Of a stretch of 64,000 nt of DNA, positions 18,349 through 27,068 are shown piece after piece; positions within the stretch are counted from its first letter, which is position 1, and each line of letters opens with the position of its first letter. Both the position numbers and the translations under genes were made by a program. The stretch comes from Pseudoxanthomonas winnipegensis (lineage in GTDB: Bacteria; Pseudomonadota; Gammaproteobacteria; Xanthomonadales; Xanthomonadaceae): the NCBI RefSeq assembly GCF_004283755.1, contig NZ_SHMH01000002.1, forward strand, positions 583,679 through 647,678, given 5' to 3'. The notes beneath the pieces were generated by a model that ran no database searches, had not been told where the DNA came from, and saw nothing but the letters and a program-made list of their open reading frames with translations.

Positions 18349-19770
18349 ATGTTCAGCGCACGCGTGGAGCCAGCATGGAGCCTCGAGGCCTGGCGCATAG
18401 CAGCCCGAGCGGCTTGGTGCGCGAACGTGACCCCGGACCAGGTGGATTGGGAAGGCGGCGCCCAGGGCGGCCTGCTGGCGACGCCCGAAGTGACCACCCT
18501 GCCGGCCCAGCGCGAAGCGCCGCGGGTCTCCTCCGACTTCCTGGCGCTGGCCGGCGCCGTGCTCTGCCATCGCGATCCGCATCGGCATGGGCTGCTGTAC
18601 CGCCTGCTGTGGCGGATGGGACAGGGCGAGCGCGGCCTGCTCGCGCATGCGACCGACGCGGACGTGCATCGCGCCGGCGTGCTGGCCAAGGCGGTGCGGC
18701 GCGACAGCCACAAGATGAAGGCCTTCGTGCGCTTCCGCGAAGTGCCCGGAGAGGCCAACGCCTTCGTGGCCTGGTTCGAGCCCGAGCATCACATCGTCGA
18801 CCGCGTCGCCCCGTTCTTCGCGCGGCGCTTCGCCGGCATGCGCTGGGCGATCCTCACCCCGTACCGCAGCGCGCACTGGGACGGCGATGCCCTGGCCTTC
18901 GGCCCCGGCGGCGTGCGCGCCGATGCCCCTGCCGACGATGCGCGCGAGGCGCTGTGGCGCACCTACTACGCCAACATCTTCAACCCCGCACGGCTCAACC
19001 CGACCATGATGCGTTCGGAGATGCCGCAGAAGTACTGGAAGCATCTGCCCGAGGCCGCGCTGCTGCCCGAACTGCTGCAGTCCGCCGGCGCGCGCGTGCG
19101 CGAGATGGCCGAGCGCATGCCCGAGGCGCCGCGCCGTCGCATTCCCGAGGCCGCACCCGAACCGGTCCTGCGTGCCGACGACTCGCTGGACGCGGTGCGC
19201 GCCGCCGCCGCCGCGTGCCGCCGCTGCGAACTGTGGCAGCCGGCCACGCGCACCGTGTTCGGCGAGGGCCCGCCCGATGCGCGCATCGTGCTGGTTGGCG
19301 AGCAGCCCGGCGACGAAGAGGACCTCAGCGGCCGGCCCTTCGTCGGCCCGGCCGGCAGGCTGCTCGATCGCGTCCTGGCCGAGCTGGGCATCGACCGCGG
19401 CGCGCTGTATCTGACCAATGCCGTCAAACATTTCCGGTTCGAACAGCGCGGCAAGCGCCGCCTGCACCGCAACCCGACCTCATCGCAGGTGGCCGCCTGC
19501 CGCCCCTGGCTGCAGCAGGAGCTCGCACGCCTGGATCCGCAGGCGATCGTCTGCCTGGGCGCGAACGCCGCACGCGCGGTGCTGGGCGGCGACTTCCAGC
19601 TGATGGCCCAGCGCGGCCAGTGGCGCGTCATGGCCGACGGCGCGCGTGCGCTGGCCACCGTGCATCCGTCCTGGGTGCTGCGTCAGCCCGACGCCGACGC
19701 GCGCGCGCAGGCACTGGACGTGTTGCGCGGCGATCTGGCCCAGCTTCGCCCGCTGCTGGAAGCCGCGTAA
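18349..19770 (+). CDS. UdgX-family uracil-DNA binding protein fused to a TIGR03915-type domain
   Basis: A 473-residue fusion. The N-terminal part (about 1-260, LLYRLLWRMGQGERGLLAHATDADV...MKAFVRFREV) is the partner domain of the radical SAM family. The C-terminal part (about 285-470) is a family 4/5-like uracil-DNA glycosylase fold with a CRRCELW cysteine pair, VGEQPGDEEDLSGRPFVGPAG, and KRRLH at residues 369-373. In characterised UdgX the histidine of this KRRIH-type loop forms a covalent bond to the abasic deoxyribose after uracil excision; H373 is the equivalent. With the gene at 16601 it probably forms one DNA-repair or base-modification module. ATG 18349 is the best-supported start. Confidence 0.93.
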   Translation: MFSARVEPAWSLEAWRIAARAAWCANVTPDQVDWEGGAQGGLLATPEVTTLPAQREAPRVSSDFLALAGAVLCHRDPHRHGLLYRLLWRMGQGERGLLAHATDADVHRAGVLAKAVRRDSHKMKAFVRFREVPGEANAFVAWFEPEHHIVDRVAPFFARRFAGMRWAILTPYRSAHWDGDALAFGPGGVRADAPADDAREALWRTYYANIFNPARLNPTMMRSEMPQKYWKHLPEAALLPELLQSAGARVREMAERMPEAPRRRIPEAAPEPVLRADDSLDAVRAAAAACRRCELWQPATRTVFGEGPPDARIVLVGEQPGDEEDLSGRPFVGPAGRLLDRVLAELGIDRGALYLTNAVKHFRFEQRGKRRLHRNPTSSQVAACRPWLQQELARLDPQAIVCLGANAARAVLGGDFQLMAQRGQWRVMADGARALATVHPSWVLRQPDADARAQALDVLRGDLAQLRPLLEAA

Positions 19771-19784
19771 GCGCTGGCGCGGCG

Positions 19785-20096
19785 CTAGGCGGCCGGGGCG
19801 TCGCCGTGGATGTGCTGCCAGACCTCGGCGATGATCCGTTCGGCCTGGGCGCGGCCGAGCTGTTCGTGCGCGGGCAGCAGTGCGTAGCGCCGATGGATGT
19901 CCGGCCACAGCGCGTGCAGGCGCTCGTGCGGGTGCAGCAGATAGCTGTCGTAGGCGAACTTCAGCGTCGGCTCGGCCTGGGCGAAGCCGCCGCGCCCGGT
20001 CTGCTGGTAGTGCTCGCGCCACCAGCGCAGCTCGTGCTGGATATCCACCACGATGGCGCGCGCGCCCGGCTCGGTCGGTGGCGTGGAGACGGACAT
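19785..20096 (-). CDS. Small conserved protein, paralogue C
   Basis: A 103-residue soluble protein (MSVSTPPTEPGARAIVVDIQHELRWWREHY...) homologous to the products at 11055 and 11593. Shared positions are V-D-I-x-x-E, the W-x-x-H-Y block, AYDSYLLHPH and the terminal IIAEVWQHI. It differs by a longer Leu-rich middle (LHALWPDIHRRYALLPAHEQ). The start is fixed by an excellent ribosome binding site, AAAGGAGGG, upstream of 20096. It ends 14 bases from the convergent UdgX gene. Function is unknown. Confidence 0.82.
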   Translation of the reverse strand: MSVSTPPTEPGARAIVVDIQHELRWWREHYQQTGRGGFAQAEPTLKFAYDSYLLHPHERLHALWPDIHRRYALLPAHEQLGRAQAERIIAEVWQHIHGDAPAA

Positions 20097-20163
20097 GCGG
20101 CCCTCCTTTGGCGTCGATGTCGGACGACATCGCACTTTAGGAGCGGCGGCGGTGAAGCAGCCG

Positions 20164-20568
20164 TCAAGCGCGGGCCAGCTCCAGCGCGCCGGGCGCGGCG
20201 CCCACCTGCTCGCGTACCCGGTTCATGTCGCGCACCGGGCGCAGCTCGATGCAGCCGTAGGCGGCCCAGGGGAACTTCCGCGCGATCGCCTCGGCCGCCG
20301 CCATGTCCGGCGCCTCGATCAGGTTGAAGCCGGCCAGCAGCTCCTTGGTCTCGGCGAAGGGCCCGTCGGTCACGCGCGTCTGGCCGCCGCGCACGCGCAG
20401 CGAACGCGCGGTCTGTGCGCCCTCCAGCTGCTGCGAGGCCAGCAGCACGCCCTGCCGCTGCAGCGCGTCGGCGTGTTCGAAGCAGCCGCGCATCAGGCGG
20501 TCGAACTCGGCCTGCGGCATGGCCTGCATCAGCGCGGGATCGACGTGGATCAGCATGAGGAACTGCAT
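20164..20568 (-). CDS. DGPF (YCII-related) domain protein
   Basis: A 134-residue cytosolic protein with the YCII/DGPF fold (MQFLMLIHVDPALMQAMPQAEF...VTDGPFAETKELLAGFNLIEAPDMAAAEAIARKFPW). The DGPF motif names this family, which is typically encoded beside ECF42-type sigma factors; such a factor lies at 22183. The catalytic role is not established. CAGGAGCCTGAC precedes ATG 20568. It is divergent from the second DGPF gene at 20754, and the intergenic region between them carries an ECF-like promoter pointing the other way. Confidence 0.9.
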   Translation of the reverse strand: MQFLMLIHVDPALMQAMPQAEFDRLMRGCFEHADALQRQGVLLASQQLEGAQTARSLRVRGGQTRVTDGPFAETKELLAGFNLIEAPDMAAAEAIARKFPWAAYGCIELRPVRDMNRVREQVGAAPGALELARA

Positions 20569-20671
20569 GTCAGGCTCCTGGGCGAGGGCGTGCGCGCATG
20601 ATGCCGCAGGTGCGCCGGTCGCGTCCGCAGCGCTGGCCTGGCGGTAATCGCGAATTCTTTTCGCGCCGCGA

Positions 20672-20698
20672 TGTCGATCCGGCACGCGCTGGTGCGTC
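20672..20698 (+). promoter_or_regulatory. Candidate ECF42-type promoter (TGTCGA-N17-CGTC)
   Basis: TGTCGA at 20672-20677 and CGTC at 20695-20698 are separated by 17 bases, 55 bases before the start codon of the DGPF gene at 20754. As I recall the literature, ECF42 sigma factors recognise TGTCGA at -35 and CGA/TC at -10, so the match is exact. I saw no equivalent before the sigma factor gene itself or on the opposite strand. Confidence 0.6.
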
Positions 20699-20753
20699 GT
20701 TCCATCACAGCGTGGGCCTTGCGGCCTGCGTATCCACCAAGAGGAGCGATGCG

Positions 20754-21173
20754 ATGAAAGTGATGGTGATCGTCAAGGCCGATGCGGATTCGGAGGGCGG
20801 GGTCATGCCCTCCACCGAGCTGCTCGCCGCCATGGGCCGCTACAACGAGGAGCTGGTCAACGCCGGGATCATGCTGGCCGGCGAGGGCCTGCATCCGTCC
20901 AGCCGCGGCGCGCGGGTGCGGTTCGACGGCAAGGCGCGCGAGGTGATCGACGGCCCGTTCGCGGCCAGTGGCGAGCTGATCGCCGGCTTCTGGCTGTGGC
21001 AGGTGCGCTCGCTGGACGAGGCCATCGAGTGGCTCAAGCGCGCGCCGTTCGACGGCGGGGCCGAGGTCGAGGTGCGTCCGCTGTTCGAGATGGAGGACTT
21101 CGGCCAGGCCATGACGCCGGAACTGCGCGAGCAGGAAGCCCGGCTGCGCGAACGCACCGCCGGACAGTCCTGA
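20754..21173 (+). CDS. DGPF (YCII-related) domain protein
   Basis: A 139-residue DGPF protein (MKVMVIVKADADSEGG...REVIDGPFAASGELIAGFWLWQVRSLDEAIEWLKRAPF) and a distant homologue of the divergent gene at 20164. GAGGAGCGATGCG precedes the ATG. It heads a co-directional run with the VOC protein (24 bases downstream), the DUF1428 protein and the ECF42-like sigma factor. A candidate ECF promoter at 20672-20698 would drive the run. Confidence 0.92.
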   Translation: MKVMVIVKADADSEGGVMPSTELLAAMGRYNEELVNAGIMLAGEGLHPSSRGARVRFDGKAREVIDGPFAASGELIAGFWLWQVRSLDEAIEWLKRAPFDGGAEVEVRPLFEMEDFGQAMTPELREQEARLRERTAGQS

Positions 21174-21197
21174 TTCCCCCTCCCAAGGAGCAAGCCC

Positions 21198-21626
21198 ATG
21201 AACGTAGCCCCGTACCTGTTCTTCAACGGCAACTGCCGCGATGCGATGCGCTTCTATGCCCAGACCCTGGGTGGCGCGGTGGTGGCGATGGCCACCGTCG
21301 GCGAGGCGCCGCCGGACGCCAGGATGCCCGGCATGCCCGACGAGGCGGTGATGCACGCGATGGTGATCGCCGGCGGCGTCACGCTGATGGCTTCCGACGC
21401 CTGCCCGCCGCAGGACTACACGCCGCCGCACGGCATGACCGTGAGCCTGCAGCTGGACGATGTGGCCCAGGCCGAACGCCTGTACGCGGCCCTGGCCGAG
21501 GGCGCGCAGATCCAGCTGCCGCTGGCGCCGACCTTCTGGTCGCCGGGCTTTGCCATGCTCACCGACCGCTTCGGCACGCCGTGGATGCTCAACGTGGTCG
21601 TCCCTGCACCGGGCTGTGAGGTCTGA
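21198..21626 (+). CDS. VOC/PhnB-like protein
   Basis: A 142-residue protein of the vicinal-oxygen-chelate superfamily, PhnB type (MNVAPYLFFNGNCRDAMRFYAQTLGGAVVAM...MTVSLQLDDVAQAERLYAALAEGA...FWSPGFAMLTDRFGTPWMLNV). The two babbab units are visible as N- and C-terminal halves. PhnB proteins have no firmly assigned reaction despite the old demethylubiquinone methyltransferase label. CCCAAGGAGCAAGCCC supplies a strong ribosome site. It is part of the DGPF/ECF42 cluster. Confidence 0.9.
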   Translation: MNVAPYLFFNGNCRDAMRFYAQTLGGAVVAMATVGEAPPDARMPGMPDEAVMHAMVIAGGVTLMASDACPPQDYTPPHGMTVSLQLDDVAQAERLYAALAEGAQIQLPLAPTFWSPGFAMLTDRFGTPWMLNVVVPAPGCEV

Positions 21627-21674
21627 GCCCGGTTCCAACCCGATACGTCCCAGTCCAATGCGAAGGAGACCGAC

Positions 21675-22031
21675 ATGGCCTATGTCGATGGTTTCGTGGT
21701 TCCCGTTCCCACCGCCAGGCTGGCCGCCTACCGCGCGATGGCGCGGATGGGCAGCAAGGTCTGGATGGACCATGGCGCGCTGCAGTACGTCGAATGCATT
21801 GCCGACGACGTCAAACCCGGCAAGCACACCTCGTTCCCGCAGGCGGTCAGGCTCAAGCCGGACGAGGTCGTGGTGTTCGCCTATATCGTGTTCAGATCGC
21901 GCGCGCATCGCGATCAGGTCAACAAGCGCGCGATGGACGATCCACGCCTCAAGCGGTGGGGGCCGGAGAATCTGCCCTTCGACGGCAAGCGCATGTTCTG
22001 GGGCGGGTTCAAGACGCTCGTGCAGCGCTAG
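21675..22031 (+). CDS. DUF1428 family protein
   Basis: A 118-residue cytosolic protein of DUF1428, a dimeric alpha/beta-barrel fold of unknown function (MAYVDGFVVPVPTARLAAYRAMA...WMDHGALQYVECIADDVKPGKHTSFP...DEVVVFAYIVFRSRAHRDQVN). Length and motifs are complete. GAAGGAGACCGAC precedes the ATG. It lies between the PhnB-like gene and the sigma factor, a grouping recurrent with ECF42 factors. Confidence 0.93.
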   Translation: MAYVDGFVVPVPTARLAAYRAMARMGSKVWMDHGALQYVECIADDVKPGKHTSFPQAVRLKPDEVVVFAYIVFRSRAHRDQVNKRAMDDPRLKRWGPENLPFDGKRMFWGGFKTLVQR

Positions 22032-22182
22032 GCGCGTGGCGGCGTCGCGGGCATGGTCGGGACGCGTAGGGGAGCGCCGCGGCGCGTCCCTGCACCGATG
22101 CGCGCCGCGTCGCGCCAGGTCGGCGCATGCACCGCGCCGGCGCGGTTGCGCACGCCGCTGGCCGGTGGTCTGATCGCCGACC

Positions 22183-23444
22183 ATGGCCGCCGACCTCCAC
22201 CGCACCATCGACACGCTGTGGCGCATGGAAGCCCCCAAGGTGCTGGCGGTGCTGACGCGCATGCTGCGCGATATCGACCAGGCCGAGGAACTGGCGCAGG
22301 ACGCGCTGGTCGCCGCGCTCGAGCACTGGCCGCGCGAAGGCCTGCCGGACAACCCGGCGGCCTGGTGGATGGCCACCGCCAAGCGCCGCGCCATCGACCG
22401 TCTGCGCCAGCGGCAGCTGCACCGGCGCAAGCACGCCGACATCGCTTTGAACTGGAGGGCCAGGTCGTGGCGGGGCCTGACAGCACCGCGCAGCTGGACG
22501 ACGCCATCGGCGACGACCTGCTGCGCCTGATGTTCATCGCCTGCCATCCGGTGCTGCCGGCCGACTCGCGCGTGGTGTTGACCCTGCGCCTGCTGGGCGG
22601 GCTGAGCACCGCCGAGATCGCACGCGCCTTCCTGCAGCCCGAGCCGACGGTGGCCCAGCGCATCGTGCGCGCCAAGCGCACGCTGGCCGCGCAGCAGGTG
22701 GCCTTCGAGGCGCCGGCGCGCGAAGACCTGCCCGAGCGTGTGGACGCGGTGCTGGACGTGCTCTACCTGATCTTCAACGAGGGCTATTCGGCCAGTGCGG
22801 GGGAGGACTGGATGCGGCCGGCGCTGTGCACCGAGGCGCTGCGCCTGGGGCGGATGCTGGCCGGGCTGATGCCGCGTGCGCCGGAGGTCTTCGGCCTACT
22901 GGCGCTGATGGAACTGCAGGCCTCGCGCACCGCCGCGCGCGCTCTGGCGGACGGCACGCCGGTGCTGCTGGAGGCGCAGGACCGCGCGCGCTGGGACCGG
23001 CTGCAGATCGCGCGCGGGCTGCAGGCGCTGGAGCGCGCCGTGCGGCTGGGCGGCGCCGACGCGCCATACACGCTGCAGGCGGCGATCGCGGCCTGCCATG
23101 CGCGCGCGCTGCGCAGCCAGGACACCGACTGGCCGCGCATCGCCGCGCTGTATGCGCGCTTGGCGCAGGTCTCGCCGTCGCCGGTGATCGAGCTCAATCG
23201 CGCCGTCGCCCTGGGCCGCGCCGCCGGTGCGCAGGCCGGCCTGGCGCTGGCCGACACACTCATCCACGAGGCCGCGCTGCGCGAGTACCCCGCGCTGCCG
23301 GCGGTGCGCGGCGATCTGCTCGAACGGCTCGGCCGCCTCGACGAGGCGCGCGCCTGCTTCGAGCAGGCCGCCGCACTGACCCGCAACGCGCGCGAGGCAG
23401 AGCAGATGCGCGCCCGCGCCGCGGCCTGTGCGTCTTCGGCCTGA
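22183..23444 (+). pseudogene. ECF42-type RNA polymerase sigma factor with C-terminal TPR-like extension, broken by a frameshift
   Basis: The first frame (22183 to about 22445) encodes a sigma-2 region (RMLRDIDQAEELAQDALVAALEHWP...AWWMATAKRRAIDRLRQ). The second frame, shifted by -1, resumes at FELEGQVVAG and encodes DDLLRLMFIACHPVLP, the sigma-4 helix-turn-helix (GGLSTAEIARAFLQPEPTVAQRIVRAKRTL), and a helical extension of about 200 residues as found in ECF42 factors. One missing base around 22444-22449 explains the break; restored, it would be about 420 residues, normal for the group. Both halves are otherwise well conserved. Real inactivation or an assembly indel are equally possible; I see no convincing slippery sequence. 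Neighbouring DGPF genes would be its expected targets. Confidence 0.85.
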
Positions 23445-23551
23445 CCGTGCGGCCGTTGCGGCCTTGGTGGATCGATCGCGGCGCGGCGCAGGATCCGACA
23501 GCGGGTGCGTGCGGAGCGTCGGGATTCGCCGAAGCGGCTTCCTTCTTTCGC

Positions 23552-24031
23552 TCAGTCTGCTTCGACCAGCGGCGGCAGCCGCCGCGGCACGGGGGTGGAT
23601 TTCACGATCGCGGTACTGGTTTCCGCGCGCTCGGTGACCTTGGCCAAGATGCCGTCCAGGTGCTGGATCGTGCGCAGGTAGAGCCGGCAGATGAAGCAGT
23701 CATCGCCCGTCACCTTGTCGCATTCGACGAACTCGGGAATGCGCTGCAGCAGCTCCTCCACCAGGTGCAGCTGACCCGGTAGCGGCTTGACCCGCACGAT
23801 CGCCTGCAAGGTGTAGCCCAGCGCGCGCGGATCGAGTTCGACCGCGAACCCGGCGATCACGCCCTGGTGCTGCAGCCGGCGTACCCGCTCGGCGGTGGCC
23901 GGCGCCGACAGGCCGATCTGACGGGCCAGTTCGCTGTTCGGCATGCGCGCGTCCTGGGCCAGTGCCGCGAGGATCGCGCGGTCGATGGCGTCCAGCGTGG
24001 CGACGCTGGGGGTTGGAAGGTGCTTTGCCAT
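23552..24031 (-). CDS. Lrp/AsnC-family transcriptional regulator
   Basis: A 159-residue regulator. The N-terminal helix-turn-helix (LDAIDRAILAALAQDARMPNSELARQIGLSAPATAERVRRL) is followed by the RAM effector-binding domain (GYTLQAIVRVKPLPGQLHLVEELLQRIPEFVECDKVTGDDCFICRLYL), in which D-C-F is near the usual ligand site. ATG 24031 is preceded by GAAAGG at good spacing. It is divergent from an EamA exporter, a common pairing in which the Lrp protein controls the adjacent amino-acid exporter. An inverted repeat overlaps its ribosome binding region. Confidence 0.93.
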   Translation of the reverse strand: MAKHLPTPSVATLDAIDRAILAALAQDARMPNSELARQIGLSAPATAERVRRLQHQGVIAGFAVELDPRALGYTLQAIVRVKPLPGQLHLVEELLQRIPEFVECDKVTGDDCFICRLYLRTIQHLDGILAKVTERAETSTAIVKSTPVPRRLPPLVEAD

Positions 24032-24039
24032 AACGGCCT

Positions 24040-24053
24040 TTCTTCCGAAAGAA
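24040..24053. promoter_or_regulatory. Inverted repeat in the Lrp/EamA divergent region
   Basis: TTCTT and AAGAA are separated by four bases immediately upstream of the regulator start codon, within an AT-rich intergenic stretch (24032-24147) in otherwise GC-rich DNA. It is a candidate autoregulatory operator for the Lrp-type protein. Symmetry is short, so chance occurrence is possible. Confidence 0.35.
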
Positions 24054-24147
24054 GAATCAAGTTCTGGCGTAATTTTTAGCATGTATTCGAGCTGACCGGG
24101 TTCCTAAAATTTCAGCCGTTCGCAACGCTTGATAGGGACTCCCGGCA

Positions 24148-25077
24148 ATGGCCTCCAACGAAATTCGCCGTGGCGCGGCCGAGATGGTCGTGGCCATGCT
24201 CATGTCCGGCACGATCGGTTGGCTGGTCGTGTCCTCGCAGCAGTCGCCGATCAATGTGGTGTTCTTCCGCTGCCTGTTCGGCGCGGCCACCCTGATCATC
24301 GTCTGCGCCGCGCTGGGCCTGTTGCGGCGCAAGGCGTTCTCGCCGCGGATGCTGGCGCTGGTCCTGTTCGGCGGGCTGGCGATCGTGGGCAACTGGCTGC
24401 TGCTGTTCGCGGCCTACGGGCGCGCCTCGATCTCGATGGCCACCGCGGTCTACAACACGCAGCCGTTCATGCTGGTCGGCCTCGGCGCGATCGTGTTCCG
24501 CGAGCGCATCAGCGCCTCGACCCTGGCGTGGCTGGCGCTGGCGTTCGTCGGACTGGTGGGCGTGGTGCGCGTGCCGCCGGCCGTCCTCGCGGTGCCCGGC
24601 GAGTATCTGCACGGAATCGCGCTGGCGCTCGGTGCCGCGTTCCTCTACGCGGTGTCCTCGATCGTCACCAAGCACCTGAAAGGCACGCCGCCGCACCTGC
24701 TCGCGCTACTGCAGCTGGGCGTCGGCATCGTCTTGCTGGCACCGTTCGCGCAGTTCGATGCCTTGCCTTCCAGCCCGCGCCAGTGGCTCGATCTGGTCGT
24801 GCTCGGGGTGGTGAACACGGGTGTGATGTACGTGCTGCTGTACGGCGCCATCCAGAAGCTGCCCGTCGCGATGACCGGCGCGCTGTCGTTCGTCTATCCG
24901 GTGGTGGCGATCGCGGTCGACCGGATCGCGTTCGGCCAGTCGCTGGCCTGGACGCAGGTGCTCGGCGCGCTGCTGATCCTGCTGGCGGCGGCCGGGGTGA
25001 ACTTCGGCTGGCGCCTGCTGCCGCGGCGGCGCAGTGCGCACCTGGCCCCAAGCGAGCCGGGCGCCAGCGAACGCTAG
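24148..25077 (+). CDS. EamA/DMT-superfamily transporter
   Basis: Inner-membrane protein of 309 residues with about ten hydrophobic helices in two EamA repeats (first around VVAMLMSGTIGWLVVSSQQ to VGVVRVPP, second around LHGIALALGAAFLYAVSSIVTKHL to the C-terminus). Such proteins export amino acids or other metabolites; the substrate cannot be read from sequence. It is divergent from an Lrp-type regulator, suggesting an amino acid and local control. The C-terminal tail is short and Arg-rich. A weak ribosome site (AGGGACTC) precedes ATG 24148. Confidence 0.9.
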   Translation: MASNEIRRGAAEMVVAMLMSGTIGWLVVSSQQSPINVVFFRCLFGAATLIIVCAALGLLRRKAFSPRMLALVLFGGLAIVGNWLLLFAAYGRASISMATAVYNTQPFMLVGLGAIVFRERISASTLAWLALAFVGLVGVVRVPPAVLAVPGEYLHGIALALGAAFLYAVSSIVTKHLKGTPPHLLALLQLGVGIVLLAPFAQFDALPSSPRQWLDLVVLGVVNTGVMYVLLYGAIQKLPVAMTGALSFVYPVVAIAVDRIAFGQSLAWTQVLGALLILLAAAGVNFGWRLLPRRRSAHLAPSEPGASER

Positions 25078-25311
25078 CCATCGCTCGCCACGACGATGAG
25101 GCAACGCCGGCGCGTTCAAGCGCGCACGCGTCGATCCGCCGCGGCGCGCCCTTGATGGCACCCGCGTCGAACGCAAGAGGCCCCTCGCCAACCTGATGCC
25201 CGGACACAGCGTCGCGCCGGCCTGCATTGCCCGATCACGAGGCTTGCCGCAGGCTACGCCGCCGCCCGCACGCGCGGCGCGTCGTTCCATCCATGCAACA
25301 CAGGAGCCACC

Positions 25312-27011
<1,700 letters not shown>

Positions 27012-27068
27012 CGCATCGCCCCGTCCGGATCAGCAGACAGTGCATGTCGGTCTGGTAAGTTCACCGTC

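Noticed and set aside
22430..22460. Programmed -1 ribosomal frameshift in the ECF sigma gene
   Set aside because: No X-XXY-YYZ slippery heptamer or strong downstream stem is evident at the junction, and I know of no precedent in ECF42 factors.
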